64,000 nucleotides of DNA from an uncultured Pseudoflavonifractor sp. (lineage in GTDB: Bacteria > Bacillota > Clostridia > Oscillospirales > Oscillospiraceae), in the NCBI GenBank assembly GCA_947651395.1, contig CANSYW010000007.1, forward strand, positions 1 through 64,000, in the 5' to 3' direction. The notes under the pieces were generated by a model. The model was given only the letters and a program-made list of their open reading frames with translations, was not told the DNA's origin and searched no databases. The first letter of the stretch is position 1. Each line of letters starts with the position of its first letter. This document shows positions 1 to 8,628 of the stretch, piece by piece. The translations under genes were made by a program, and so were the position numbers.

Positions 1-147
1 AAGACCCAGTTTATCGTCATCACCCACCGCCGGGGCACCATGGAGGAGGCCGACGCCCTCTACGGCGTGACCATGCAGGAGCAGGGGGTCACCCGGGTAT
101 TGACCATTAATCTCAACGATGTGGAGAAGGAACTCAATATCAAATAA
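1..147 (+). CDS. smc: Chromosome segregation protein SMC, C-terminal end (partial)
   Basis: Only the last 48 codons lie in the window; the reading frame is open from base 1 to TAA at 145-147. The visible piece contains [15 protein letters not shown] and [11 protein letters not shown], the D-loop/H-loop end of the SMC ABC-type head. SMC condenses and organises the chromosome as an ATP-dependent dimer with ScpA and ScpB. ftsY follows after 12 bases, the usual smc-ftsY order of Firmicutes, which supports the call. Everything upstream is outside the window. Confidence 0.9.
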   Translation, partial: KTQFIVITHRRGTMEEADALYGVTMQEQGVTRVLTINLNDVEKELNIK

Positions 148-159
148 CGGGAGTATACC

Positions 160-1059
160 ATGGGATTTTTTGAGAAGATACGCCAGGGACTTGTCCGGAC
201 CAAGGAAAATATCGGCCATTCCTTTGACCAGCTCTTTGCCGGAGAGCTGGACGACGATTTCTACGATCAGCTGGAGGAGACCCTCATCCTCTCCGACATG
301 GGAGTGGACACCGCCCTGGCAGTGAGCGAAACGCTGCGGGATCGCTGCAAGGAGGCCCACATCAAGACCGCCGGGGAGGCCCGGGAGGTTTTGAAGAGCG
401 TTCTCACCGAGCTGCTGACGGTGGGACAGCCTGAGCTGGAGCTGTCCCAAAGGCCCGCCATCGTCCTCTTTATCGGGGTCAACGGCGTGGGCAAGACCAC
501 CACCATCGGCAAGCTGGCCGCCAGGCTCCGGGTCGAGGGAAAGCGGGTGCTGCTGTGCGCCGGGGACACCTTCCGGGCCGCCGCCGCCGACCAGCTCACC
601 ATCTGGAGCGAGCGCTCCGGGGTGGAGATCGTCCGGCAGCACGAGGGGGCCGACCCCGCCGCCGTGGTGTTTGACGCCCTGTCCGCGGCCAGGGCCCGCC
701 GGGCCGACGTGGTGCTGGTGGACACCGCCGGGCGGCTCCACAACAAGCAGAACCTGATGAACGAGCTGAATAAGATCGCCCGGGTCATTGAGCGGGAGGC
801 GCCTGAGGCCAGCCGGGAGACCCTTCTGGTGCTGGACGCCACCACGGGTCAGAACGGCCTTATTCAGGCCAAGCAGTTTATGGAGTCCGCGGGACTCACC
901 GGGGTGGTGCTCACCAAGCTGGACGGCACCGCCAAGGGGGGCATCGTCATCGCCATCGCCAGAGAGCTGAGCGTGCCGGTGAAGTTCATCGGCGTGGGCG
1001 AGGGCGTGGACGACCTGATGCCCTTTGACGCCAAAGAATTTGTGGAGGCTTTGTTATGA
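160..1059 (+). CDS. ftsY: Signal recognition particle receptor FtsY
   Basis: A 299-residue SRP GTPase that docks ribosome-SRP complexes at the membrane for co-translational insertion. The N domain (about 1-95) is followed by the G domain: P-loop GVNGVGKTT at 106-114, DTFRAAA at 136-142, DTAGR at 188-192 and [10 protein letters not shown] at 252-261. The acidic A domain of E. coli FtsY is absent, as is usual in Firmicutes. The ATG at 160 has GGGAG six bases upstream. The stop overlaps the rph start by four bases (ATGA), implying translational coupling in the smc-to-rsfS operon. Confidence 0.97.
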   Translation: MGFFEKIRQGLVRTKENIGHSFDQLFAGELDDDFYDQLEETLILSDMGVDTALAVSETLRDRCKEAHIKTAGEAREVLKSVLTELLTVGQPELELSQRPAIVLFIGVNGVGKTTTIGKLAARLRVEGKRVLLCAGDTFRAAAADQLTIWSERSGVEIVRQHEGADPAAVVFDALSAARARRADVVLVDTAGRLHNKQNLMNELNKIARVIEREAPEASRETLLVLDATTGQNGLIQAKQFMESAGLTGVVLTKLDGTAKGGIVIAIARELSVPVKFIGVGEGVDDLMPFDAKEFVEALL

Positions 1060-1769
1060 GAGTTGACGGAAGAACAAACGACCAGCTGCGGCCCATAGAG
1101 ATCATCCCCGGCTTCAGTAAATTTGCCGAGGGCTCCTGCCTGATCAAGTGCGGGGATACCCAGGTGCTCTGCTGCGCCAGCGTGGAGGAGCGCACCCCGC
1201 CCCATGTTCCCGAGGGGGAGGGCTGGGTCACCGCGGAATATTCCATGCTTCCCCGGGCCAACCGGGAGCGCAGCCGCCGGGATGTGAGCAAGCTGAAGCT
1301 CTCTCCCCGCTCCGCCGAGATCCAGCGCCTGGTGGGTCGTTCCCTCCGGGCCTGTGTGGACATGAAGAAGCTGGGGGAGCGCACCGTCACCGTGGACTGC
1401 GACGTGCTCCAGGGAGACGGCGGCACCCGCACCGCCAGCGTCACCGGCGGCTTTGTGGCCCTGTCCCTGGCTCTCTATAAGCTGGTGGAGGCCGGATTGC
1501 TGGAGGAGATGCCCCTGGTGGACTGCGTGGCCGCCGTGTCCGCCGGCATTGTGGAGGATGAACTGTTGCTGGATCTGTGTTATGAGGAGGACTCCCGGGC
1601 CCAGGTGGATCTCAACTGCGTGATGACCGGCTCCGGAAAGCTGGTGGAGATCCAGGGTACCGGAGAGGGCAGGGCCTTTACCCTTGCCGAGCAGCGGGCT
1701 CTGGTGGATCTCTGCGCCAAGGGGATCCGGGATATCCAGGACATACAGAAGCGTGTTTTAGGAGGTTGA
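1056..1769 (+). CDS. rph: Ribonuclease PH
   Basis: A 237-residue phosphorolytic 3'-5' exoribonuclease that trims tRNA 3' ends and forms a hexameric ring. Family motifs seen are the early GDTQVLC segment, MLPRANRERSRRD, GRSLRACVDM and DCDVLQGDGGTRTA, which carry the RNA- and phosphate-binding residues. Length is typical (about 240). Its ATG overlaps the ftsY stop, with GGAGG at 1044-1048. rdgB follows directly, and the rph-rdgB pair is common in Firmicutes (in some genomes the two are fused). Here they are separate: the rph TGA is at 1767-1769 and the rdgB ATG at 1775. Confidence 0.97.
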   Translation: MRVDGRTNDQLRPIEIIPGFSKFAEGSCLIKCGDTQVLCCASVEERTPPHVPEGEGWVTAEYSMLPRANRERSRRDVSKLKLSPRSAEIQRLVGRSLRACVDMKKLGERTVTVDCDVLQGDGGTRTASVTGGFVALSLALYKLVEAGLLEEMPLVDCVAAVSAGIVEDELLLDLCYEEDSRAQVDLNCVMTGSGKLVEIQGTGEGRAFTLAEQRALVDLCAKGIRDIQDIQKRVLGG

Positions 1770-1774
1770 GGGCC

Positions 1775-2374
1775 ATGAAGATGGTGCTGGCAAGCAAGAA
1801 TCCCCATAAGCTCACGGAAATGGCCGCCATCCTCTCCCAGCTGGGGGTGGAGGTGGTTTTAGAGTCTGAGGTGGGGATCGATGTGGACGTGGAGGAGACG
1901 GGGGAGACCTTTGAGGAGAATGCCGCATTGAAGGCACAGGCGGTGATGGAGGCCTCCGGGCTGCCCGCCATTGCCGACGACTCCGGCCTGTGCGTCACCG
2001 CCCTGGGAGGCGGGCCGGGGGTCTACTCCGCCCGCTACGGCGGCGAGGGGCTTACCGACCGGCAGCGCTATGAGCTGGTACTCAGCGGGCTCTCCGGTCA
2101 GCTCGACCGCAGCGCCAAATTTGTCTCCTGTATCTGCTGTGTCTTCCCCAATGGGGACAGGCTCACCGCCCGGGGAGAGTGCCCCGGGATCATTGCCTAT
2201 GCCCCCCAAGGGGAGGACGGTTTTGGCTACGATCCGGTGTTTTTTGTGCCGGAAAAACGCAAGACCTTCGCCCAGATGACCGGAGAGGAGAAGAACGCTA
2301 TCTCCCATCGGGGCAGGGCCCTGGAAAAATTCAAGGTGGAATTGGAGCGATATCTCAATGGAACTCACCAGTAA
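1775..2374 (+). CDS. rdgB: XTP/dITP diphosphatase (RdgB/HAM1 family)
   Basis: Hydrolyses ITP, dITP and XTP to monophosphates, cleaning the nucleotide pool. The protein has the N-terminal SKNPHKLTEM substrate loop, ADDSGLCVTALGGGPG with the catalytic acidic residues, GFGYDPVF, and C-terminal SHRGRAL. I place the start at ATG 1775 rather than the upstream TTG at 1766, because GGAGG at 1761-1765 gives good spacing and family members begin directly with the strand leading to SKNPHK. The predicted length is 199 residues. The last codons overlap yhbY by 17 bases. Confidence 0.95.
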   Translation: MKMVLASKNPHKLTEMAAILSQLGVEVVLESEVGIDVDVEETGETFEENAALKAQAVMEASGLPAIADDSGLCVTALGGGPGVYSARYGGEGLTDRQRYELVLSGLSGQLDRSAKFVSCICCVFPNGDRLTARGECPGIIAYAPQGEDGFGYDPVFFVPEKRKTFAQMTGEEKNAISHRGRALEKFKVELERYLNGTHQ

Positions 2375-2663
2375 ACAGCGTGCCCGGCTTCGGGCCATGG
2401 CAAACACTCTGGAGCCCATCGTCCATATCGGTAAGGGAGATATGGGGGACAACCTCATCAGGCAGGCCGATGAGGCCCTGGAGGCCAGGGAGCTCATCAA
2501 GTGCCGGGTGCTGGAGACCTCCGAGCTCTCGCCCAGAGAGGCGGCCGACGCCCTGGCCAGAGCGGCCCGGGCCGAGGTGGTGCAGGTCATTGGAACAAAA
2601 TTCGTTTTATATCGTCAAAGCCATAAAAAGGATAAAAAGGATCGCATCGTCCTGGTGAAATAA
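2358..2663 (+). CDS. yhbY: YhbY/CRM-domain RNA-binding protein
   Basis: A 101-residue single-domain CRM protein associated with 50S subunit assembly. The alpha-beta fold begins MELTSKQRARLRAMA; the hallmark GKGD loop is at about 28-31, and a basic C-terminus (KKDKKDRIVLVK) probably contacts rRNA. It overlaps the end of rdgB, so the two are translationally coupled. It sits between rdgB and nadD, matching the yhbY/yqeI-nadD neighbourhood of Bacillus and Clostridia. Confidence 0.93.
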   Translation: MELTSKQRARLRAMANTLEPIVHIGKGDMGDNLIRQADEALEARELIKCRVLETSELSPREAADALARAARAEVVQVIGTKFVLYRQSHKKDKKDRIVLVK

Positions 2664-2676
2664 GGGGGGACTTGGC

Positions 2677-3876
2677 GTGAGGATCGGCATTTACGGCGGC
2701 ACCTTCAACCCGCCTCATCTGGGCCATCTGATCTCGGCCCGGTTTGCCATGGATTTTCTGGAGCTGGACAAACTTCTCCTGATCCCCGCGGGGGAGCCGC
2801 CCCATAAGGCGGTGCCGGAGGGCTCGCCCACCGGGGAGCAGCGGCTGGAGATGACAGAGCTTGCCGCCGACGCCCTGCTTCTGCCGGGGCGGGCGGAGGT
2901 CTCCGACATGGAGCTGCGCCGGGGGGGAAAGAGCTATACCGCCGACACCCTGCGGGCGCTGAGACAGGAATATCCTGAGGCGGAGCTGTGGCTGCTGATG
3001 GGGACGGACATGTTCCTCACCCTTCAGAACTGGCGGGAGCCGGAGGTCATTTGCTCCCTGGCCCATCTGGGCGCCTTTACCCGCACCCGGTCGGATACGG
3101 GCGAGATGCTGGAGATCCAGGGGAAGTATCTCAGCGACCGGTTTGGGGCGAAGGTGTGTACCATCCTACTGCCCCAGATCACGCCGGTGTCCTCCACACA
3201 GCTCCGGGCCATGCTGGAGCAAGGGGAGGGGGCCCAATATCTGCCCCCGGCGGTCTACGGCTATATTCTGCGGCACGGCCTCTATGGTACGCACGCCGAT
3301 CTGAAGACCCTCACGGTGGATCAGCTGCGCGCCTGCTCTTTGTCCATGGTATACGCCAAGCGGCACGCCCACATCCTGGGCGTGGAGGAGGAGGCTGTAA
3401 AGCTGGCCCGCCGCTGGGGCGCCGACGAGGAGCTGGCCCGGCGGGCGGGGATCCTTCACGACTGCACCAAGTATCTGAAACTGGAAGAGCACCTGGCCAT
3501 CTGTGAGGCGGCGGGGATCGGGCTGGACGACATGGAGCGCAGCAGTGAAAAACTGCTCCACTCCAAAAGCGGAGCCGCCGTCGCGAAGAATGTCTACGGT
3601 CAGAGCGACCAGGTGTACCAGGCCATTTTGTACCACACCACCGGCCGGGCGGACATGACCCTGTTGGAGAAGATCGTCTATCTGGCCGACTACATGGAGC
3701 CCAACCGAAGCTTTGAGGGCGTGGACAAACTTCGCCAGCTCTGTTATACTGATCTGGACGCTGCCCTGGAGATGGGACTTGGGATGAGCGTGGAAGACCT
3801 GAAACAGCGGGACGTGCCCATCCATCGAAATACACAGGGCGCTCTGGATTGGATACAGGAACACCGGAAAGGATAA
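2677..3876 (+). CDS. nadD: Fused nicotinate-nucleotide adenylyltransferase (NadD) and YqeK HD-domain hydrolase
   Basis: A 399-residue fusion. Residues 1 to about 200 are NadD (NaMN + ATP to NaAD): GGTFNPPHLGHL carries the nucleotidyltransferase HxGH motif, and a late ISSTxxR-type segment reads PVSSTQLRAM. Residues from about 205 on are YqeK: an HD phosphohydrolase with GILHDCTKYL (the HD pair), a later LLHSKSGA segment and YLADYMEPNR. YqeK homologs hydrolyse diadenosine tetraphosphate. In Bacillus these are adjacent separate genes. The start is GTG 2677 with GGGGGG upstream. No stop or restart separates the halves, so this is a real fusion rather than a frameshift. Confidence 0.94.
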   Translation: MRIGIYGGTFNPPHLGHLISARFAMDFLELDKLLLIPAGEPPHKAVPEGSPTGEQRLEMTELAADALLLPGRAEVSDMELRRGGKSYTADTLRALRQEYPEAELWLLMGTDMFLTLQNWREPEVICSLAHLGAFTRTRSDTGEMLEIQGKYLSDRFGAKVCTILLPQITPVSSTQLRAMLEQGEGAQYLPPAVYGYILRHGLYGTHADLKTLTVDQLRACSLSMVYAKRHAHILGVEEEAVKLARRWGADEELARRAGILHDCTKYLKLEEHLAICEAAGIGLDDMERSSEKLLHSKSGAAVAKNVYGQSDQVYQAILYHTTGRADMTLLEKIVYLADYMEPNRSFEGVDKLRQLCYTDLDAALEMGLGMSVEDLKQRDVPIHRNTQGALDWIQEHRKG

Positions 3877-3885
3877 ATACCGCCT

Positions 3886-5493
3886 ATGAGTCAGGATAAA
3901 GAAAAAAGAGAGGGCATGCCCCACACCCCGGCCGGGGAGAAGAAGGCCCCGGCGGGAAAGCCCCGGCAGGGGGCTCCGACGGCCCATAAGAGTCCCAAGA
4001 CGCCCCGGGCCGGCGACAGGAAGCCGGCGGGGGGACAGAAGAAGCCGCAATATACCGGCCGGGAGCTGATCCTGCGCCGGGTGTATCTGGGTGTGACCAT
4101 TCTCTCGGCCATCATTGTGGCGGTCTACGTTTTCTGGAGCTTTTTTGCCGCCCCCCCCGATGTGGAGCGGCCCGGCCCCGGCGCGGAGATCGTGACCCGT
4201 CCCCCCATCACCACCAACTACATCGACCCCGACACCGGGGAAGAGGTGGAGGTGGAGATCCCCGGTCTGCCCACGGACCGGAAAAAAGAATTCTACACCT
4301 TCCTGATGGTGGGCCAGAGCCAGGATACCGGCGGCAAGCTTTCGGACACCATGATGCTGGCGGCCTACGATGTGCCCAACCAGGCCCTCAGCGTGATGAG
4401 CCTGCCCAGAGATACCTATGTGAAGTACAACGGCCGGCTCATGCTCCTCAACGCGGTCTACAACGCCGCGGGAGGGGACAAGGACGGCAAGGGGATCCAG
4501 GGACTGAAGCGGGCGGTGAAGGACCTCACCGGCGTCTACCCCGACTTCCATGTGATCATCCAGTGGGAGGCGCTGGGAGAGCTGGTGGACGCCATCGGCG
4601 GGGTATACTTTGAAGTGCCCTTCGACATGTACTATAACGACCTCTCCCAGCATTTCAAGATCAATTTGAAGAAGGGGTATCAGTTGCTGGACGGGGAGGG
4701 GGCCATGGGCCTGGTCCGCTGGCGGCATAACAGCGACGACTCGGGCCATATCTCCAAGACCTATGGCTACGCCGAGGGAGATATCGGCCGTATCAAGACC
4801 CAGCAGGCCTTCCTGAAGGAGGTCATCCGGCAGTGCCTCCAGATGGACAAGCTGCTGAAGAACCTGGGGGACTATGTGGGGATCTTCCAGAAAAATGTGA
4901 CCACCGATCTCTCCGTGGGCAACATGGCCTACTTTGCCCAGTCCGCCCTCACCGGCCTGGATATGGACAACGTGAAATTTGATACCCTCCCCTGGTACAG
5001 CGCGGGCAATGCCCACATCCTGCCCTCGGGCAGCGAGATCGTAAAGACGGTAAACAATGGGTATAATCCCTATGAGACGGATATCCGTCTGGGTGAGCTG
5101 AAGCTGGCCGTTATGGACGACGTCCCCCGGCCCAGTGCGGAGCCTTCGGAGAGTCCCGACCCGGACGAGACGGAGGAGCCCGATCAGACCCCGGATCCCG
5201 ACGAGACCCCCAATGAGGACGACCCCATTCTGCCGCCCGGGGTGACGGCTTCCCCCAAGCCTTCCCGGCAGCCCGGGGAGAGTACCCGTCCCTCGGGGAG
5301 CCCCGGCCCCAGCGGCAGCGTCCGGCCCACCGACAGTGCCCGGCCGACGGAGAGCGAAGGGCCCGCCGAGAGCCAGGGCGGACAGGAGACCCCGCCGCCG
5401 GCGGAGCCCTCTCAGCCCCCGGAGCTCACCCCGCCCCCCGCCCCCACCCCCGCGCCGTCCGAGGATGAGCCGTTGCTGCCTCCCGGCGTTTGA
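3886..5493 (+). CDS. LytR-CpsA-Psr (LCP) family cell-wall ligase with long acidic/proline-rich tail
   Basis: A 535-residue membrane-anchored LCP protein. These transfer undecaprenyl-linked glycopolymers (teichoic acid-like or capsule) to peptidoglycan outside the membrane. A basic, Pro/Lys-rich cytoplasmic segment (1-60) precedes one membrane helix at about 66-88. The LCP domain (about 130-345) shows SDTMMLAAYD, SLPRDTYV and GGVYFEVP with the conserved Asp and Arg residues that bind the polyprenyl phosphate. The last 120 residues are low-complexity Pro/Ser/Glu/Asp, probably a wall-spanning spacer. It sits in the nadD-lcp-rsfS order; the WecA/WecB pair at 23.9-26.1 kb could make its substrate, which is inference. 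Confidence 0.9.
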   Translation: MSQDKEKREGMPHTPAGEKKAPAGKPRQGAPTAHKSPKTPRAGDRKPAGGQKKPQYTGRELILRRVYLGVTILSAIIVAVYVFWSFFAAPPDVERPGPGAEIVTRPPITTNYIDPDTGEEVEVEIPGLPTDRKKEFYTFLMVGQSQDTGGKLSDTMMLAAYDVPNQALSVMSLPRDTYVKYNGRLMLLNAVYNAAGGDKDGKGIQGLKRAVKDLTGVYPDFHVIIQWEALGELVDAIGGVYFEVPFDMYYNDLSQHFKINLKKGYQLLDGEGAMGLVRWRHNSDDSGHISKTYGYAEGDIGRIKTQQAFLKEVIRQCLQMDKLLKNLGDYVGIFQKNVTTDLSVGNMAYFAQSALTGLDMDNVKFDTLPWYSAGNAHILPSGSEIVKTVNNGYNPYETDIRLGELKLAVMDDVPRPSAEPSESPDPDETEEPDQTPDPDETPNEDDPILPPGVTASPKPSRQPGESTRPSGSPGPSGSVRPTDSARPTESEGPAESQGGQETPPPAEPSQPPELTPPPAPTPAPSEDEPLLPPGV

Positions 5494-5511
5494 TGAAAGG
5501 AGAGAGCGTAT

Positions 5512-5877
5512 ATGATGACACCAAAAGACACCGCGTTGCTGCTGGCCAAGGCGCTGGACAGTAAGAAGGGGATCGATATCAAGGTTTTGGAGACCGGAGA
5601 GCTGACCACGCTGGCGGATTACTTCGTTTTGTGCTCCGCCACCTCCAGCAGCCAGATCAAGGCTCTGGGCGACGCCTGTGAGAAGGCCATGAAGGAGCAG
5701 GCCGGAGAGGATCCCCACCATGTGGAGGGCCATCGGGGCGGCACCTGGGTGCTGCTGGACTTCTCCGCCGTGGTGGTCCACATCTTCAACGAGGAGGCCC
5801 GGGAGTACTACGATCTGGAGCGGCTGTGGAGCGACGCCAGGCCGGTGGATATCAGTGATATCCTCATTGAGAACTGA
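5512..5877 (+). CDS. rsfS: Ribosome silencing factor RsfS
   Basis: A 121-residue RsfS/YbeB/Iojap protein that binds uL14 and blocks 30S-50S joining in starved cells. Diagnostic segments are DYFVLCSATSSSQIKALGD and HRGGTWVLLDFSAVVVHIF, followed by YYDLERLW. Length is typical. The start has AAGGAGAG upstream; ATG 5512 and 5515 are both possible. It is the last gene of the operon, with a terminator 11 bases after the stop. Confidence 0.96.
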   Translation: MMTPKDTALLLAKALDSKKGIDIKVLETGELTTLADYFVLCSATSSSQIKALGDACEKAMKEQAGEDPHHVEGHRGGTWVLLDFSAVVVHIFNEEAREYYDLERLWSDARPVDISDILIEN

Positions 5878-5887
5878 AAAAGAAAAA

Positions 5888-5924
5888 AGAGAGCTGACCC
5901 TTTGGGGGTCAGCTCTCTTTTTTT
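5888..5924. terminator. Bidirectional intrinsic terminator between rsfS and the VanX-like gene
   Basis: A 13-bp stem AGAGAGCTGACCC pairs with GGGTCAGCTCTCT around a short loop. It is followed by T8 on the + strand and flanked by a matching A-run, so it should stop transcription from both the rsfS operon and the convergent gene ending at 5942. Confidence 0.9.
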
Positions 5925-5941
5925 CTATGGAAGGGGACGGC

Positions 5942-6643
5942 TTAGTCGTCGCACACGGGGCAGAAGCCGTAGATGGGGGCCCGGCCGGTGCGGGCCGCCC
6001 ACTGGCGCTCCCCGTAGGCAAAGTGCCACCACTCGCTGTCATAGTTTACCAGCCCTGTTGAGGCCATGAGGTGGAAAAGGAAACGACGGTTTTCCCGAGC
6101 CTTCTCCAGACCGGAAGGGCAGGTACGCTCTAGGGCGGCGGTGCGGGCCAGACCACTGAAATCGTCAAAGTCGGTGCCCATATCCAGGGGCCTTCCCTCC
6201 CGGCAGAGGGTCAGATCCACCGCGCCGCCGGTGGCGTGAGGGGAGGGGCGCTCAGGGCGCTTCACCGGCAGAGCCACGAACTCGTCCAGAATGGGCTCCA
6301 GCTCCTCCTCGGTGAGTCCGGGACGTTCCCGGAGCACCTCGGCCTTGAACCGGTCATAGATGCCCCGTTGAACGGAGAGGGGACGCAGGGCGTCGAAGAT
6401 GAGGATGGAGTGGCCTGCCGGGAGCTTGTCCGCTGCCCGGCACAGCAGTCTGGCCGTCGTCTCCCGCAGGAGGCATTGGGCGCCGGGAATGCCCTGCCGG
6501 CGGTAGGTGTCGTCGTAGGCGATGCGGGGGGAGAGCGTCCTGGGATCCACCAGGGGCTCTCCGCACTCCACGGGGGCGGGGATGGCGTCCCAGTCATACT
6601 CCAGGGGCAGGGGGATGGGCGCGAGGAATGCGTCAGGGAACAC
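5942..6643 (-). CDS. D-alanyl-D-alanine dipeptidase-like M15 metallopeptidase (VanX/DdpX family)
   Basis: A 233-residue M15D peptidase. Zinc and catalytic motifs are present: SPHATGGAVDL (SxHxxGxAxD, with His and Asp ligands) in the middle and EWWHF near the C-terminus (catalytic Glu and third zinc His). FDALRPLSVQ holds the conserved Arg of the family. No signal peptide is visible, so a cytoplasmic role is likely: recycling D-Ala-D-Ala from wall turnover rather than vancomycin resistance, because vanH, vanA and vanRS are absent. It abuts the GNAT gene at 6644 in one minus-strand operon. Confidence 0.88.
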   Translation of the reverse strand: MFPDAFLAPIPLPLEYDWDAIPAPVECGEPLVDPRTLSPRIAYDDTYRRQGIPGAQCLLRETTARLLCRAADKLPAGHSILIFDALRPLSVQRGIYDRFKAEVLRERPGLTEEELEPILDEFVALPVKRPERPSPHATGGAVDLTLCREGRPLDMGTDFDDFSGLARTAALERTCPSGLEKARENRRFLFHLMASTGLVNYDSEWWHFAYGERQWAARTGRAPIYGFCPVCDD

Positions 6644-7318
6644 TCAGACCACCTCGAACCAGCCGGAGACCAGCTCTGTCTGGGCAAAGCCCTCGCCCTG
6701 GAGAAGGGCCAGAGCGGCCACGGCGGTGGAGGGGAGGGTGAGGCCGCAGGCGGAGGCCTTGCCCAATGTCTCCAGGGCGGAGCGGAGAAGGTCGCGGCCC
6801 AGGCCCTGGCGGCGGTGGTCGGGGGCCACGGCCAGAGTCAGCAGCTCGGGCAGGCGCTCGCTCATGTCCAGCTCAAGGACGCCCACGGGAGTCTCCCCCT
6901 GCCAGGCGATAAAGTAGCGGTGGTTGGGCTGGCGCAGGCTGGCGGGGGTCTGGAGACGGAAGCCGGGGAGATCGGCCTGGGCGTGGTTGACCAGATCCAG
7001 GTAGAGCTTCTCCTCCGTGGCGGTCTTTTTCAGCGGCCGGAGACTGGACTTGCCCTCGGCCTTTGCCGCCTGGGGGAGGGGGAGCTCCATGCGCAGCAGA
7101 TCGTAGACGTGGTTGAGCCGCCACAGGCCCACGGGGCCGGGGTGGAGGGGCTCCCCCTCGGGGAGGGAGGTGGCCAGGACCTGCTTGGCTCCCGCCTTCT
7201 TCAGCTTTTCCATCCCCTTGCCCAGGGCCTCGCCCAGGCGCTCCTCCGGGCAGTCCCGGAGGATGAGGTAGCCGACGCCCCGGAGGGCGACTTCCCGCTG
7301 GATGACTTCAATGACCAT
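6644..7318 (-). CDS. GNAT-family N-acetyltransferase
   Basis: A 224-residue protein whose C-terminal half is a GNAT domain. The acetyl-CoA loop reads LAVAPDHRRQGLGRDLL (Q/RxxGxG/A), followed by the helix and ALLQGEGF near the end. The N-terminal 100 residues form a less clear domain, possibly a second degenerate GNAT fold. The substrate cannot be deduced. It lies between the M24 peptidase and the VanX-like dipeptidase, with 14 and 0 bases between genes, so the three are likely cotranscribed. Confidence 0.8.
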   Translation of the reverse strand: MVIEVIQREVALRGVGYLILRDCPEERLGEALGKGMEKLKKAGAKQVLATSLPEGEPLHPGPVGLWRLNHVYDLLRMELPLPQAAKAEGKSSLRPLKKTATEEKLYLDLVNHAQADLPGFRLQTPASLRQPNHRYFIAWQGETPVGVLELDMSERLPELLTLAVAPDHRRQGLGRDLLRSALETLGKASACGLTLPSTAVAALALLQGEGFAQTELVSGWFEVV

Positions 7319-7332
7319 AATGGGGCCTCCTT

Positions 7333-8397
7333 TTATAGGGTAATGAGCTCCTTGGGGGAGCGGGTGATGTCGGTGCAGCCGTCCCGATCCATACGCACCA
7401 CGTCCTCGATGCGCACGCCGAACTGGCCGGGAATATAGATCCCCGGCTCGGCGGAGACCATGGCGCCCACGGGGAGAAGGGCGGTCTCACGGGCGTTGGC
7501 GTTGGGGGACTCGTGGATCTCCAGACCCAGGCTGTGGCCGTAGCCGTGGCCGAAGAAGCGGCCGTAGCCGGCCTCCTCAATGACTTTGCGGGCGACGGCG
7601 TCGATGTCCCTGCCCTGGATCCCGGCCCGGGAGGCGGCAATGCCGGCTTTCTGAGCGGCCAGAACGGTGTCGTAGACCCGGCGCTTGTCTTCGTCGATCT
7701 CGCCCAGGGCCACGGTGCGGGTCATGTCGGAGCAGTAGCCCTGATAGACACAGCCGAAGTCCATGGTGATAAACTCTCCCTTTTGGATCCGGCGGGGCCC
7801 GGGGATGGCGTGAGGCCTGGAGCCGTTGGGGCCGGAGGCCACGATGGGGTCAAAGGAAACCCGCTGGGCGCCCCGGCGGAGCATCTCATAGACCAGGCGG
7901 GCGGCGATCTCCGCCTCGGTGAGGCCGGGACGGATAAAGTTCAGGATCTCGGAAAAGGCCTCGTCGGTGATGCGCTGGGCCTCCAGCATACGGGCAAATT
8001 CCTCCTCGTCCTTCCCGGCGCGCAGGTGGGCAAGGAGCCTGCCCGCGGGGACAAGTCTGGCGTGGAGGGATTTTTTCAGGCTCTCATACTGGCTCAGGGA
8101 CATGTAGTTGTCCTCGATGCCCAGGGTCCTGATGTTGTGGGCGTCGGTGAAGGCGTTGATGAGCTCGGTATAGCCGCCGCCCTTGCCCACGGTGAGAACT
8201 TCGGCGCCGGTGACGGCCTCCTCGGCGGCCTCGGTGTAGCGGGAGTCGGTGATATACCGGGCGGCACCGGGTGCCACCACGGCGTAGCCCTCCCCGTGGA
8301 GGCCCACGGCGTAGAATTCTCCCGGGGCGCTGGACACCAGCATGGCGTCGATTTGATATTCAGGGAGCTTGGCGGCGATCTGGCTGAGGTGATTCAT
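7333..8397 (-). CDS. Xaa-Pro aminopeptidase / M24 metallopeptidase
   Basis: A 354-residue pita-bread metallopeptidase releasing N-terminal residues next to proline. The creatinase-like N-domain is followed by M24 ligands: ITMDFGCVYQGYCSDMTRT (two Asp), GHGYGHSLGLEIHE (His), SAEPGIYI (Glu) and GVRIEDVV (Glu). I chose ATG 8397, which is preceded by AAGGAGGTAACTTCC. A longer in-frame start at 8532 would run through the intergenic repeats and has no support. No signal peptide is seen. First gene of a three-gene minus-strand operon. Confidence 0.93.
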   Translation of the reverse strand: MNHLSQIAAKLPEYQIDAMLVSSAPGEFYAVGLHGEGYAVVAPGAARYITDSRYTEAAEEAVTGAEVLTVGKGGGYTELINAFTDAHNIRTLGIEDNYMSLSQYESLKKSLHARLVPAGRLLAHLRAGKDEEEFARMLEAQRITDEAFSEILNFIRPGLTEAEIAARLVYEMLRRGAQRVSFDPIVASGPNGSRPHAIPGPRRIQKGEFITMDFGCVYQGYCSDMTRTVALGEIDEDKRRVYDTVLAAQKAGIAASRAGIQGRDIDAVARKVIEEAGYGRFFGHGYGHSLGLEIHESPNANARETALLPVGAMVSAEPGIYIPGQFGVRIEDVVRMDRDGCTDITRSPKELITL

Positions 8398-8418
8398 GGA
8401 AGTTACCTCCTTGTTTTG

Positions 8419-8598
8419 AGTGATCCAGCCACTCGGGCTGGGAGGAGAATGTGGGGGACTATTCTTGGGGGCAAGGTGGCTCCCCCATTGTTCCCCCGAG
8501 GGTAAGGGATCTTTTTCCGATGATCCAGCCACTCGGGCTGGGAGAGAATGTGGGGGGCCATTCTTGACGTCAAGAATGGTCCCCCGGTCTCTCTCAGG
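8419..8598. repeat. Two imperfect ~50-bp direct repeats and a 20-bp palindrome
   Basis: The block starting TGATCCAGCCACTCGGGCTG at about 8420 recurs at about 8521, each time followed by GGGAG(G)AGAATGTGGGGG and a variant tail. The second copy runs into a perfect 20-bp palindrome (CATTCTTGAC/GTCAAGAATG, about 8560-8579) flanked by GGGGGC and GTCCCC, giving a long possible hairpin. No convincing gene lies here. It looks like a family of intergenic repeats upstream of the M24 operon. Confidence 0.7.
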
Positions 8599-8628
8599 CC
8601 AGGGGTCTGTAGCATCAATACGATAAGT

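Noticed and set aside
3166-6042. A 958-codon minus-strand frame under nadD, lcp and rsfS
   Set aside because: It runs antisense through three recognised genes and a terminator and has shadow-like composition.
5942-6643. Vancomycin resistance gene vanX
   Set aside because: The VanX-like peptidase has no vanH, vanA or vanRS neighbours; a wall-recycling role is simpler.
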